Of a DNA stretch of 61,756 nt, positions 39,088 through 48,861 are shown piece by piece. Under the pieces are notes generated by a model. It saw nothing but the letters and a program-made list of their open reading frames with translations. It did no database searches and had not been told where the DNA came from. This DNA comes from Thermoplasmatales archaeon SW_10_69_26 (GTDB lineage: Archaea; Thermoplasmatota; SW-10-69-26): contig PXUB01000004.1 of the NCBI GenBank assembly GCA_003009755.1, forward strand, positions 1 to 61,756, read 5' to 3'. Both the position numbers and the translations under genes were made by a program. How positions within the stretch are numbered: the stretch's first letter is position 1; each line of letters opens with the position of its first letter.

Positions 39088-39255
39088 CGCCGGCTGTCTC
39101 GCTAAGCAGGGGCCGCGAAGGACACGAAGGATCGCCAAGGCCACGAAGGGCCTGTGACTCGCCGCCGGGCGGCGTTGTCACGGCAGCTGCTCCACGTTGT
39201 GCCCTGGCGTCCCCTCGCGTCCTTGGTGGTCCCCCCCATTTCTTATCCTTACAGC
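39088..39255. repeat. Dispersed intergenic repeat, copy B
   Basis: 168 bases matching 29139-29307 with about eight substitutions and one deleted base. It again lies in a long intergenic gap and ends with TTTCTTATCCTTACAGC, about 60 bases before the sdhC-like ATG. The inner hairpin is conserved in spite of the changes. Confidence 0.75.
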
Positions 39256-39316
39256 GCGACGACGGCGGTAGGGTAGGTTTTTAGGCTTGGTCCTGTTGTC
39301 GCTGCCGCAGGAGACC

Positions 39317-40144
39317 ATGGCCGCTCCCACGGAGCAACGCGACGAGGGCGGGATCTTCGGAACGCAGCGCGAGGACCTCTGGTGGGTTCCCCCCACGATC
39401 ATCGCGATCGGGTTCACCGCGTTCATCGTCTACTCCACCTGGGCCGCCTGGGTCGGGGAGCACTTCTTCACGGGGCTCCCCGAAGCGGCCGCTGCCGCCC
39501 AGGGGACCAACTACCTCTCCCCGTTCTACTCGCCGTGCCTGTTGCAAGGCTGCGAGCACGGATTCCTCGCCGGCGTCATCCCGCTCGAGATCGGCACGAT
39601 CTCGCCCGCGTTCTTCATCCTGTGGGCCCCGCTCGGGTTCCGCGCCACCTGCTATTACTACCGTAAGGCGTACTACCGATCCTACTTCGCCGATCCCCCC
39701 GCTTGCGCAGTCGACGAACCCCGCGACGACTACCAGGGGGAGACATCGTTCCCCTTCATCCTCCAGAACATCCACCGCTACTTCCTGCCGTTCTCGTTGG
39801 CGCTCGTCGGGTTCCTCACCTACGACGCCATCCTGGCGTTCAAGTTCTCCGGCGGCTGGGGCATCGGCGTCGGCTCGATCGTGCTCAGCCTGAACGCGAT
39901 CCTGCTGGCGACGTACACCTTCGGCTGCCACTCGCTGCGCCACCTCGTCGGCGGCGGCAAGGACTGCTTCACGTGCGACGAGGGCGACGAGACGGTCGCG
40001 AAGAAGAGCTGGGACTTCGTGACGTTCTGGAACGAGAACCACATGCTGTGGGCCTGGTTGTCCCTGTTCTGGGTCGCCTTCGCCGACCTGTACGTCCGGC
40101 TGGTGTCGATGGGCGTGATCCAGGACCTCCACATCGTCTTCTGA
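39317..40144 (+). CDS. Succinate dehydrogenase membrane anchor (cytochrome b-like)
   Basis: 275 residues, five hydrophobic helices. Position before sdhA and sdhB makes it the membrane anchor. Histidines suited to haem or quinone sites include QNIHRYFLPFSLALVGF and FGCHSLRHL; a loop CFTC follows. The layout reminds me of the single-anchor SDH of actinobacteria, but I am not certain. ATG 39317 has GGAG six bases upstream, and a TATA-like GTTTTTAGG lies near 39276-39284. Confidence 0.75.
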   Translation: MAAPTEQRDEGGIFGTQREDLWWVPPTIIAIGFTAFIVYSTWAAWVGEHFFTGLPEAAAAAQGTNYLSPFYSPCLLQGCEHGFLAGVIPLEIGTISPAFFILWAPLGFRATCYYYRKAYYRSYFADPPACAVDEPRDDYQGETSFPFILQNIHRYFLPFSLALVGFLTYDAILAFKFSGGWGIGVGSIVLSLNAILLATYTFGCHSLRHLVGGGKDCFTCDEGDETVAKKSWDFVTFWNENHMLWAWLSLFWVAFADLYVRLVSMGVIQDLHIVF

Positions 40145-40154
40145 GGATGATCCC

Positions 40155-42008
40155 ATGACCGAGGACCTCGACAACGTCACCGAACACACCGTCGACGTGC
40201 TGGTCGTCGGCGCCGGCGGAGCCGGGCTCCGAGCCGCGATCCAGTCCGCGGAAGAGAGCGCCGAGACCGCCGTCGTCACGAAGAGCTTGCTCGGCAAGGC
40301 CCACACGGTCATGGCCGAGGGCGGCTGCGCCGCCGCGCTCCGCAACGTGGACGAGCGCGACAACTGGAAGGTGCACTTCCGCGACACCGTGCGCGGCTCC
40401 AAGCTGCTCAACGATTGGCGCATGGCCGAGTACCACGCCAAGGAAGCCCCGGACCGCGTGCGCGAGCTCGAGAAGTGGGGCGCCACGTTCGACCGCAACG
40501 AGGAGGGCTGGATCAACCAGCGCCCGTTCGGCGGTCACGAGTACAACCGGCTGGCCCACGTCGGCGATCGCACCGGCCTCGAGCTGATCCGCACCCTGCA
40601 AGACAAGGCCGTCCACACGGACGATCTGGACGTCTTCCAGGAGACCACGGTCACGAAGCTGTTCAAGGACGGCGGCCGGATCGCCGGCGCGCTCGCCTAC
40701 GACCGCGACACCGGCGGTCTTCACCTGTTCCAGGCCGACGCCGTCATCCTGGCCGGCGGCGGCTTCGGTCAATGCTACAAGTACACGTCCAACAGCTGGG
40801 AGTACACCGGCGACGGCATGGCGCTCGCCTACGAGGCCGGCGCCGAGCTGATGGACATGGAGTTCGTCCAGTTCCACCCGACCGGCATGGTGTGGCCCCC
40901 CAGCGTGCGCGGCCTCCTCGTCACCGAGGGCGTCCGCGGCGAGGGCGGCATCCTGCGCAACAGCGAGGGCGAGCGCTTCATGTTCGACTACGTCCCCCCG
41001 ATCTACGAGGGGGAGTTCGCCGCGGACGAGGACGAGGTTCTCCGATGGCTCGACGATGACGACGACGCCCGTCGCCCGCCCGAGCTGCTCACCCGCGACG
41101 TCGTCGCGAAGGCGATCCACGACGAGAACGAGGCCGGCCGCGGCAGCCCGCACGGCGGCGCGTTCCTCGACATCTCCTGGCGCGACGACGAGTACATCCA
41201 CAAGAAGCTGCCCTCGATGGTCGAGCAGTTCGAGGAACTGGCCGGCGTCGACATCACCGAGGAGCCGATGGAGGTCGGCCCGACCATGCACTACGCCATG
41301 GGCGGCGTCCGCGTCGACCCGGAGACCGAGATGACGAACGTGCCCGGCCTCTTCGCCGCCGGCGAGAACGCCGCCGGCCTGCACGGCGCCAACCGCCTGG
41401 GCGGCAACTCCCTGTCCGACCTGCTCGTCTTCGGGAAGCGCTCGGGCGAGCACGCCGCCACCTACGTCGAGGAGCTCGACGATGCACCCGCCATCGACCA
41501 CGACGAGGTCGAGACCGCCATCGACGAGCTGATGGCGCCGCTCGAGAACGACGAGGGGGCCGACCCCTACGACCTGCACGAGGAGCTGCAAGAGGTCATG
41601 GACGAGGGCGTCCAGATGATCCGCGAAGCCGACAACATGGAGGCCGCCATCGACCAGCTCGAGGACCTGTGGGAGCGGGCCCGAAAGCTCAGCGTCCCCG
41701 GCGGCACCAGCTACAACCCCGGCTGGCACCGGGCCGTCCACGTGCCGAACATGATCCTCACGAGCCTCGCGGTCGCCCGCTCGGCCCTCATGCGCGAGGA
41801 GTCCCGCGGTGCCCACGTCCGCACCGACTTCCCCGAGAAGGACGAGGAGTGGGGCGATGTCAACATCGTCATCCGGGAGGAGGACGGCGAGATGTCGCTC
41901 GTGACCGAGCCCTCGCCCGAGCGACCCGAGAAGATCCAAGAGATCATCGACGCTGACCCCGAGGAGGTCAGCTCCGAGGCCTACGGTGCGAAAGAGGTGA
42001 TGCCCTGA
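40155..42008 (+). CDS. sdhA: Succinate dehydrogenase flavoprotein subunit
   Basis: 617 residues. Oxidises succinate to fumarate in the TCA cycle. FAD motif VLVVGAGGAGLRAAIQSAE; the histidine for covalent FAD is in GKAHTVMAEGG; catalytic region HPTGMVWPPSVRGLLVTEGVRGEGG; NRLGGNSLSDLLVFGKRSGEHAA near the C-terminus. Starts 10 bases after the anchor gene and overlaps sdhB by one base. Confidence 0.97.
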   Translation: MTEDLDNVTEHTVDVLVVGAGGAGLRAAIQSAEESAETAVVTKSLLGKAHTVMAEGGCAAALRNVDERDNWKVHFRDTVRGSKLLNDWRMAEYHAKEAPDRVRELEKWGATFDRNEEGWINQRPFGGHEYNRLAHVGDRTGLELIRTLQDKAVHTDDLDVFQETTVTKLFKDGGRIAGALAYDRDTGGLHLFQADAVILAGGGFGQCYKYTSNSWEYTGDGMALAYEAGAELMDMEFVQFHPTGMVWPPSVRGLLVTEGVRGEGGILRNSEGERFMFDYVPPIYEGEFAADEDEVLRWLDDDDDARRPPELLTRDVVAKAIHDENEAGRGSPHGGAFLDISWRDDEYIHKKLPSMVEQFEELAGVDITEEPMEVGPTMHYAMGGVRVDPETEMTNVPGLFAAGENAAGLHGANRLGGNSLSDLLVFGKRSGEHAATYVEELDDAPAIDHDEVETAIDELMAPLENDEGADPYDLHEELQEVMDEGVQMIREADNMEAAIDQLEDLWERARKLSVPGGTSYNPGWHRAVHVPNMILTSLAVARSALMREESRGAHVRTDFPEKDEEWGDVNIVIREEDGEMSLVTEPSPERPEKIQEIIDADPEEVSSEAYGAKEVMP

Positions 42009-42829
42009 TGGCAGCCCCCGCCGAGACCACGCAAGCCGATCAGCCCTCCAGCGGGCCCGAGGAACCGCCCCGCGGCGGCCAGGCCACGTTCGAGGTTTGG
42101 CGCGGCGACGAGGACGACGGTGAGTTCGAGACGTTCGAGGTCGAGACCCAGCCCGGCATGGTCGTCCTCGACGCGATGCACGAGATCCAGGCCGACCAGG
42201 CCCCCGATCTGGCGGTGCGCTGGAACTGCAAAGCCGGCAAGTGCGGCTCCTGCAGCGCCGAGGTCAACGGCCATCCCAAGCTGATGTGCATGACGCGGCT
42301 CGAGGACCTGGAGGAGGGCCCGATCCACGTCGCGCCGATGAAGACGTTCCCCGTCGAGAAGGACCTCGTCTGCGACGTCTCCTGGAACTACGAGCAGAAC
42401 GAGGAGATCGAGCCCTTCGACGGGCGCGAGCTGGAGACGCCCGCGGAGAAGGAGAAGGGCGAGTTCCGGATGCAGCAGGAGGATTTGGACCGCGTCCAGG
42501 AGTTCCGCAAGTGCATCGAGTGCTACCTGTGCCAGGACGTCTGCCACGTTCTGCGCAACCACGACAAGTACGACGCCTTCCAGGGTCCCCGCTTCATGAT
42601 CCGCTACGCCGGCGTCGAGATGCACCCGGCCGACGACGGGGACCGCGTCGAGGAGATCTGGGACGAGGGCGGCATCGGGTACTGCAACATCACCAAGTGC
42701 TGCACGGACGTGTGCCCGGCCGACATCGAGATCACCGACAACGGGATCATCCCGATGAAGGAGCGCGTCGCCAGCGAGAAGTTCGACCCGCTGGCCATGC
42801 TCTGGCAGAAGGTCCGCGGCGAGGACTGA
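42008..42829 (+). CDS. sdhB: Succinate dehydrogenase iron-sulfur subunit
   Basis: 273 residues. The 2Fe-2S site is CKAGKCGSCSAEVNG...MC near residues 76-97. The 4Fe-4S and 3Fe-4S ligands are in CIECYLCQDVCHV and CNITKCCTDVCPADIEITDNGIIPMKERV. Carries electrons from SdhA to quinone. ATG overlaps the sdhA stop. Confidence 0.96.
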   Translation: MAAPAETTQADQPSSGPEEPPRGGQATFEVWRGDEDDGEFETFEVETQPGMVVLDAMHEIQADQAPDLAVRWNCKAGKCGSCSAEVNGHPKLMCMTRLEDLEEGPIHVAPMKTFPVEKDLVCDVSWNYEQNEEIEPFDGRELETPAEKEKGEFRMQQEDLDRVQEFRKCIECYLCQDVCHVLRNHDKYDAFQGPRFMIRYAGVEMHPADDGDRVEEIWDEGGIGYCNITKCCTDVCPADIEITDNGIIPMKERVASEKFDPLAMLWQKVRGED

Positions 42830-42933
42830 CGCGCGCCCGGTCCCCCCTCGGCCCCTGCGACCGGACCGGGGATCTCGGGCCGTTTCCAGGGCGCTGTCTG
42901 AGCCCGCGGCGGCCGCTTCGAGGGTCCCGAGAC

Positions 42934-43365
42934 TCAGGCGCCGTCCAATCCGTCGCGGATCCGTTCCAGGATCTCGACCTGTCGGTCGAGCACGCCGGTC
43001 TGGCGATCGAGCTCCACTTGCACGGCGTCGAGCTTGCTCGTCCGGCCGTCGGCTTCGACGAGCGCGTCCTCGATGACGTCGAGCTTGTCGAGCTTCCGGC
43101 CGTTGGTCTCGACCGCATCGCGGACACCGCCGACCTGCTGGCGGCCAGCGCCAGCCAGCAAGGTGCCCATCCCCACGACCACGGTGACGATGGCTCCGGT
43201 CGTCGCGCCGACCTCGCCGACGAAGTTCCACCAGCCGCGCAGCTCCCCGACGATCGAGACGACGGTCACGATGAAGCCCAGGATGGTCACCATCCACCCG
43301 ATGCGGATGACCGTCTCCATGTCCGGCTCGGGAAGCATACCCCCATATCGTTCACGCATGACCAT
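42934..43365 (-). CDS. Membrane protein with C-terminal coiled coil
   Basis: 143 residues from ATG 43365, which fits a TATA-like GGTTTTAGATT about 26 bases upstream (leaderless); ATG 43359 is also possible. Two helices, IGWMVTILGFIVTVVSIVG and GATTGAIVTVVVGMGTLLAG, are followed by a 65-residue coiled coil with heptad-like VETNGRKLDKLDVIEDALVEADGRTSKLDAVQVELDRQTGVLDRQVEILERI. No family recognised. Confidence 0.65.
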   Translation of the reverse strand: MVMRERYGGMLPEPDMETVIRIGWMVTILGFIVTVVSIVGELRGWWNFVGEVGATTGAIVTVVVGMGTLLAGAGRQQVGGVRDAVETNGRKLDKLDVIEDALVEADGRTSKLDAVQVELDRQTGVLDRQVEILERIRDGLDGA

Positions 43366-43465
43366 GTAGATTACGCACGGGACCGAATCTAAAACCCTTC
43401 TCCGGCGGTCGCGTGGACGCGGGGAACCCGAACCGTTTCGTCCCCCGAGCAGCGTCCGGTCGACG

Positions 43466-44197
43466 ATGTCACAGCGATCACCCGACCTCGAGGGACGCGT
43501 TGCAGCGATCACCGGCGCCAGCAGCGGGATCGGCGAAGCCACCGCCCGCCGGCTGGCCGCCGAAGGCATGGACGTAGCTGTCGGTGCCCGCCGCGGCGAC
43601 CGGTTGGGCAAGCTCGCCGACGAGATCGAGGCCGAGCACGGCGTCGAGGCGCTGGCGGTCGAGACCGACGTCCGCTCGATGGTGGACGTGCACGGTTTCG
43701 CCGACGCCGTCGAGGACGCTCTGGGACCGGTGGATCTGTTGTTCGCGAACGCCGGCACCGGCGAAGGCGGTCGCGTCGAGGCGACCAGCGAGGAGGCGTT
43801 CGAGACGACGATCGACGTCAACCTCGTCGGCGCCTTCCGCACGGCCAAGGCCTTCCTGCCGCTGATCCGAGACGCCGAGGGCACGCGCACGATCGTGTTC
43901 ACGGGCAGCGTCTCCGGCACGGTGCCGATGGCGGGCTCCTCGGCCTACGTGGCCAGCAAGCACGGCGTCCGCGGGTTCGCGCGCTCGCTGGCGCAAGAGG
44001 TCGCCGACGAGGGCATCCGCACGACGGCGATCAACCCCGGCTACGTCAACACGCGCTGGCACGAGGGCCATCCGCGCGCCGACGACATGGTGCAGCCGGA
44101 GGACGTCGGGGAGCTCGTCGTGACGCTGGCCACGATGAACGACACCGCGATGATCGACGACGTGCGGGTGTGGCCGGCCAAGATGTACAGCGAGTAG
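43466..44197 (+). CDS. Short-chain dehydrogenase/reductase (SDR)
   Basis: 243 residues. Classical SDR: TGASSGIGEATA (cofactor loop), DVRS near residue 68, NAG at 95-97 and the catalytic Ser148, Tyr161 and Lys165 in SVSGTVPMAGSSAYVASKHG. It oxidises or reduces a hydroxyl/ketone with NAD(P); the substrate cannot be told. ARR after the second strand suggests NADP preference. Confidence 0.92.
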   Translation: MSQRSPDLEGRVAAITGASSGIGEATARRLAAEGMDVAVGARRGDRLGKLADEIEAEHGVEALAVETDVRSMVDVHGFADAVEDALGPVDLLFANAGTGEGGRVEATSEEAFETTIDVNLVGAFRTAKAFLPLIRDAEGTRTIVFTGSVSGTVPMAGSSAYVASKHGVRGFARSLAQEVADEGIRTTAINPGYVNTRWHEGHPRADDMVQPEDVGELVVTLATMNDTAMIDDVRVWPAKMYSE

Positions 44198-44275
44198 AGC
44201 CCAGCGTGTAGCTCGGCCGACGCGAACAAGACCGGTGGGCGGTGGGTTCAAGTTGCTCGCGGTAACGGTGACAGG

Positions 44276-44920
44276 ATGGTGAGCTCTGTGCCGTCCGACA
44301 CCGACGAGGGCTCGAGCGGTCCGCGGATCGAGGGGCCCCTCCGAGTCGACGGCATCGCTCGGATCGCGCGAGGGGTTCGTTGCACGGGAGACGTGCACGC
44401 CCCCGCCGGTCTCGAGCTCGGGGCAGACGCGATCGTGGAGGGCGACGTCTACACCGACGGCTCGGTCGAACGGGAGACCGGCGCCCACATCGCTGGGGGG
44501 GTCTTCCCCGCCCGCGGACCGGACCCGAGCCTCGAGGACCTGGGCGAGGCGTTGGCGATGGTGGACACGCTCCTGCGGGACGCCGAGACCGAGGCCGGGC
44601 TCGACGAGTCCGGCGTCGCGTTCGTGCGCGAGCAGGTTGCCCGGACCTGTCTGGACCATCCGCCCGAGGAGGCCTGGCCCCACCACGTGATCCATCAGGT
44701 GCTCTACGGGCAGGTCCTCGCCAGCGCGCACCCGCTCTCGGTCGAGACCAAGGACCGCGAGGCCTCGATCGTGCGGATCCGGGAGACGACCGAGCGATCG
44801 ACCCAAGCGGTGGCCCGCGTGGCCGAGCGTCTGGGGCAGGCGGCCCGCCCGAGCCTCGAGCTGCATCCGCTGTCCGCGCCGGACACGCGCGGGGACGCGG
44901 TGTTGCTCGTCGAGCCGTGA
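44276..44920 (+). CDS. Bactofilin-like beta-helix protein with C-terminal helical domain
   Basis: 214 residues. Residues 17-78 form short hexad-like beta turns (IEGPLRVDGIARIARGVRCTGDVHAPAGLELGADAIVEGDVYTDGSV) as in bactofilin/polymer-forming proteins. Residues 85-214 are helical and do not match that family. It could be a small scaffold with a separate effector domain. The resemblance is moderate. Confidence 0.55.
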   Translation: MVSSVPSDTDEGSSGPRIEGPLRVDGIARIARGVRCTGDVHAPAGLELGADAIVEGDVYTDGSVERETGAHIAGGVFPARGPDPSLEDLGEALAMVDTLLRDAETEAGLDESGVAFVREQVARTCLDHPPEEAWPHHVIHQVLYGQVLASAHPLSVETKDREASIVRIRETTERSTQAVARVAERLGQAARPSLELHPLSAPDTRGDAVLLVEP

Positions 44921-44973
44921 TCGGCCGGGCTTCGACCGAAGAGTTATGAACCGCGTCCGTGCATCCTTCCCCC

Positions 44974-46122
44974 ATGCCTGAGGCCTACATCCTGGATGCC
45001 GTGCGTACGCCGTTCGGCCGGGAGGACGGGGTCCTCTCCGAGTGGCGACCCGACGACCTGCTCGGGTACACCGCGCGCGAGTTCCTGGATCAGCACACCT
45101 TCGACGAGGAGCTGTTGGAGGACTTCGTCGTCGGTTGCGTGACGCAGGTGGACGAGCAGGGCGTCAACATCGCCCGCATGGCCGGCCTCATCGCCGAGTT
45201 GCCCCTCGACACCGGCGGCGTCTCCCTCAACCGGATGTGCGGCAGCGGTCAGCAGGCGCTCAACTTCGGCTCGATGGCCGTCATGAGCGGTCAACACGAC
45301 CTCGTGCTGACCGGCGGCGTCGAGTCGATGAGCCGGGTCCCGATCAGCTCGGACGCGGACACGTTCAGCGAGAAGCTGCAGGAGAAGTGGGACGTGCTCC
45401 ACCAGGGCGAAAGCGCCGAGCGCATCGCCGACGAGTGGGGCCTCACGCGAGAGGAGCTCGACGAGTTCGCGCTCGAGAGCCACCAGCGCGCCATCGACGC
45501 CCAGGACCGTGGCTTCCTCGCCAACGAGATCACGCCGGTTCCGCGCGAGCCGTGGAACGAGGACGCCAAGGCCGTCGAGCACGACGAAGGTCCCCGCCGG
45601 GGGACGACGCTGGAGAAGCTGGGCCAGCTGCCGACGGTGTTCCGCGAGGAGGGCGGCAAGCTGACGCCGGGCAGCTCGAGCCAGATCACCGACGGAGCCG
45701 CGGTCACGCTCGTCGGCAACGAGGCCATGGTCGACGAGACCGGCATCGAGCCGCGGGCTCGCATCGTGCAGACCGCCGTCGCCGGCGTCGACCCCGAGAT
45801 CATGCTGACCGGTCCGATCCCGGCCACGCGCGAGGTGCTGGACAAGGCCGACCTGGAGCTGTCCGACATGGACACGGTCGAGGTCAACGAGGCCTTCGCC
45901 AGCGTCCCTCTGGCGTGGATGGACGAGTACCCGGACTACCCCTACGAGCAGATGAACCCCAACGGCGGCGCGATCGCCTTGGGCCACCCGTTGGGCGCCA
46001 CCGGGCAAAAGCTCGTCCAGACCGCCCTGAACCAGCTCGAGGAGACCGGCGGCCGCTACGGGCTCGTCACGATGTGCATCGGGTTCGGCCAGGCGACGGC
46101 GACCATCATCGAGCGCGTGTAG
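44974..46122 (+). CDS. Acetyl-CoA C-acetyltransferase (thiolase)
   Basis: 382 residues from ATG 44974, with a TATA-like GAGTTATGAA about 28 bases upstream. Catalytic Cys89 in LNRMCGSGQQA, His in GGAIALGHPLGATG and the second Cys in VTMCIGFGQATA are all present. It may split acetoacetyl-CoA or ketoacyl-CoA in fatty acid breakdown, or join acetyl-CoA units for isoprenoids or storage. No beta-oxidation partner is adjacent. Confidence 0.95.
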   Translation: MPEAYILDAVRTPFGREDGVLSEWRPDDLLGYTAREFLDQHTFDEELLEDFVVGCVTQVDEQGVNIARMAGLIAELPLDTGGVSLNRMCGSGQQALNFGSMAVMSGQHDLVLTGGVESMSRVPISSDADTFSEKLQEKWDVLHQGESAERIADEWGLTREELDEFALESHQRAIDAQDRGFLANEITPVPREPWNEDAKAVEHDEGPRRGTTLEKLGQLPTVFREEGGKLTPGSSSQITDGAAVTLVGNEAMVDETGIEPRARIVQTAVAGVDPEIMLTGPIPATREVLDKADLELSDMDTVEVNEAFASVPLAWMDEYPDYPYEQMNPNGGAIALGHPLGATGQKLVQTALNQLEETGGRYGLVTMCIGFGQATATIIERV

Positions 46123-46200
46123 GCTGCGGCTGCCCGACGGGGGCCATCTAGGCGTTGGCAAACGCCAGCTCCCTGCCATCCCGCCGCTACCTCGCGTGCG

Positions 46201-46968
46201 CTAACCTTGCTCGGGATCGTGGCGGGTGTCGCGCAGGAAGCGCGTGATCTCCTCGCCGAAGGGCTCCCGTCGCCAGGTGCGGGCGGCGACGACGTGGCCG
46301 GCGTGCGGGATGATCCACAGATCGGCCTCGGGGATCGTCTCGTACATCTCGACGGCCTCCTCGACGGGCACGATCGGATCGCGGTCCCCGGCGACGACGA
46401 GCGTGGGCGCCTGGATCTCGGCCAGCTGTTCGCGGGTGACCCGGTGGGCCTCGGGGTCGTTGCGCGACAGGCGAGCCGCGCGGGCGACGACGGTCTGCCA
46501 GGCGTCCTCGCCGCCCTGGGGTTCGTGGATGCGGGCCAGCCACTCGGCCATGCCGACCGATCGCCAGTACCCGGGATCGTCGAGGCGCAGGTCGTCAACG
46601 ACGTCCTTGGTGTCCCGCCGGTAGCCGGCGCGGAAGGACACCAGCCGGTCGACGAGCTCGGGCCCTTCCAGCGCCAGGCGCAGGGCGACGGCGCCGCCCA
46701 TCGAGGAGCCGACGACGTGGGCTCGGTCGACGTCGGCGTCGGCCAGCATCGCCTCGACCGCCTCCCTCATCTCGCGTACCGTCAGGGTCTCCCCCGCGAG
46801 CGGTGTCCGGCCGTGGCCGGGCAGATCGGGCGCCAGCACGCGGAAGCGCTGGGTGAGGGCCTCGCGGTGGACGTTCCACTCCTGGTGGGCCATGCCGCCG
46901 CTGTGTAGCAGGACGAGCGGGTCGCCGTCGCCGTCGTCGAGGTAGTGGGGGACCGAGCTCACGAGCAA
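46201..46968 (-). CDS. Alpha/beta hydrolase
   Basis: 255 residues. Oxyanion loop LLHSGGMAHQEWN, nucleophile Ser in VVGSSMGGAVAL near residue 89, acid Asp in VVAGDRDPIVP and His in IPHAGHVVA. Substrate not clear; the family includes esterases and lactonases. Start is TTG 46968 or GTG 46962, both placed about 26-30 bases after a TATA-like CGCTTAGG near 46995-47002. Confidence 0.9.
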   Translation of the reverse strand: MLVSSVPHYLDDGDGDPLVLLHSGGMAHQEWNVHREALTQRFRVLAPDLPGHGRTPLAGETLTVREMREAVEAMLADADVDRAHVVGSSMGGAVALRLALEGPELVDRLVSFRAGYRRDTKDVVDDLRLDDPGYWRSVGMAEWLARIHEPQGGEDAWQTVVARAARLSRNDPEAHRVTREQLAEIQAPTLVVAGDRDPIVPVEEAVEMYETIPEADLWIIPHAGHVVAARTWRREPFGEEITRFLRDTRHDPEQG

Positions 46969-47125
46969 GCCTCGGCGAGGCAGACGGCTCCTGCACCTAA
47001 GCGTTGCAGCTGGCGGATGGGTTCCGCCATCGCGGCGGCTCCGCGTGCGGGGCCGAGCCCTCGACAGGGACGAACGACCGACACCGACGACCGCGTCGCT
47101 CGTCCTCTTGCCGGCTACGTCTTGG

Positions 47126-47761
47126 CTAAATGTGGGAGACGTAGCCGGCGATGAAGACGTAGTGGAAGGCGCTGCCGGCGAGCACGAACAGGTGCCAGAT
47201 GCCGTGGGCGCCGACCGTCTCGGGCATCGGGTCCGGCCGCTCGGTGGCGTAGATGATGGCTCCGATCGTGTAAGCCAAGCCTCCGCCGGCCAGCCAGGCC
47301 AGCGCGGACCAGGAGAAGACGCTGACCATCGGCTTCAGGGCGACGAGCGCGGTCCAGCCCATCGCGAGGTAGATGCCCACGACCGCCCACCGCGGGAGGT
47401 CGAGGAACACGTTGCGGGTCACGATGCCGACCGCCGTCAGGCCCCACACGATGCCGAACAGCGTCCAGCCCCAGCCGGCCGGCAACGCCAGCAGGGCGAC
47501 GGGCGTGTAGGTGCCCGCGATCAACAGGAAGATCGCCGTGTGGTCCAGCCGGCGGAGCACGCGTCGGACGCGGCCTTCGCCAGGCACGCCGTGATGCAGC
47601 GTGCTCGCCAGGTACAACACGGTCAACGAGGCCCCGTACACGGCCATCGCGGCCGTCGCCATGGCGCCCTCGGCTTGGTAGACGAGGTACACCAGACCGA
47701 CGAGGGACAGGACCGCGCCGAGCCCGTGGGAGACCGCGTTGAACGGCTCGTGGATCCCCAT
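47126..47761 (-). CDS. Haemolysin III/PAQR-type membrane protein
   Basis: 211 residues from ATG 47761, starting MGIHEPFNAVSHGLGAVLSL. Seven helices with the family's conserved STLHHGVPGEGRVRRVLRRLDHTAIFLLIAGTYTP and HGIWHLFVLAGSAFHYVF histidine motifs, which in PAQR proteins bind zinc. A TATA-like GGAGTTAAG lies about 30 bases upstream. The proposed role in this family is hydrolysis of lipid-type amides; not tested here. Confidence 0.92.
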   Translation of the reverse strand: MGIHEPFNAVSHGLGAVLSLVGLVYLVYQAEGAMATAAMAVYGASLTVLYLASTLHHGVPGEGRVRRVLRRLDHTAIFLLIAGTYTPVALLALPAGWGWTLFGIVWGLTAVGIVTRNVFLDLPRWAVVGIYLAMGWTALVALKPMVSVFSWSALAWLAGGGLAYTIGAIIYATERPDPMPETVGAHGIWHLFVLAGSAFHYVFIAGYVSHI

Positions 47762-47838
47762 CGGGCCCTGGTTTCCATCTGGGTCCACTTAACTCCACGG
47801 TCGAAGGGTCCAGCGGCCCTCCGCAGACGCGGACCTTC

Positions 47839-48726
47839 TCAGGCGGGTTCGCTGGCGACGGGCTGGGCGTCCTCGCCGTCCTCCTCGCCGTTCATGTACA
47901 CGGTGCGGATCGGGTAGGGGATGTCGTAGCCGTCCTCGTCGAGGGCCTCCTTGACGGCGCGCGCGACGTCGCCCTTGGTCGCCAGCATGGCACCCCGACC
48001 GGCGCGCTGGAGCCAGAAGCGGACGTTGAGGTTGACGCTGGAGCCGCCCAGGTCGGTCACGAAGACCTCGGGCGCGGGGTCGTCGAGGACCTCGTCGACG
48101 GTTCCCGCGGCTTCGAGGGCGGTGTCGATCGCGCCCTCGATGTCGTCGTCGTAGCCGATGCCGACGGCGACCTCGAGACGGCGCGTGGGGTGGTAGCTGT
48201 ACACCGTGATGTTGTTGGTGAGCACCTGCTGGTTGGGAGCCTCGACCTTGAGCCCGTCGAAGGTGCGGACCTTGGTGCAGCGGATGCTGATCTCCTCGAC
48301 GGTGCCCTCGACGCCGTTGACCTCGACGACGTCGCCGCGGGCGAACGGGTGCGTCGTGAGCAGGATCAGGCCCGAGATGAAGTTCGCGATCGTCGACTGC
48401 ATGGCGAAGGCGACGGCGAACCCGATGGCGCCGACGGCGACCATCAGCGCGCTGAGGCTCACGCCGGCGACGGAGAGGCCGGCGATGACGGCCACCAGCA
48501 GGACGGTGTACTGCACGATGCGGCCCCAGGAGTCGCCGGCGCGGTCGTCGCCGCTGGCTCGCGTGAAGGCCGTCTTCGCCCACTTGCGAGCGAGGGAGGA
48601 AGCCAAGACGCCTAAGGTGAACACGATCACCGCGAACAAGAGGTTCGGGAGGTGGGTGATCGCCTGATCCGACCAGCGGGAGAAGGCAGCCGTCACCTTT
48701 CGGCGCGACACCGGCAACCAGGACAT
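47839..48726 (-). CDS. mscS: MscS-type mechanosensitive channel
   Basis: 295 residues from ATG 48726. Three helices, the pore helix VAVGAIGFAVAFAMQSTIANFISGL, and the beta domain HPFARGDVVEVNGVEGTVEEISIRCTKVRTFDGLKVEAPNQQVLTN. It opens under membrane tension to release solutes on osmotic downshock. A TATA-like GTTTTCATACC is about 28 bases upstream. C-terminus acidic. Confidence 0.95.
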   Translation of the reverse strand: MSWLPVSRRKVTAAFSRWSDQAITHLPNLLFAVIVFTLGVLASSLARKWAKTAFTRASGDDRAGDSWGRIVQYTVLLVAVIAGLSVAGVSLSALMVAVGAIGFAVAFAMQSTIANFISGLILLTTHPFARGDVVEVNGVEGTVEEISIRCTKVRTFDGLKVEAPNQQVLTNNITVYSYHPTRRLEVAVGIGYDDDIEGAIDTALEAAGTVDEVLDDPAPEVFVTDLGGSSVNLNVRFWLQRAGRGAMLATKGDVARAVKEALDEDGYDIPYPIRTVYMNGEEDGEDAQPVASEPA

Positions 48727-48861
48727 GTTCGCCCGAGACAACCTGGTCCGGTATGAAAACGCTTGGTCGGGGGAGCCGGGATGGGCGGATACGCGTCACG
48801 CGGTTGATCAGCAGATCCCGATCGAACCGGGGGACAGCGGTGGTCGCGAGACCCGCCCGCC

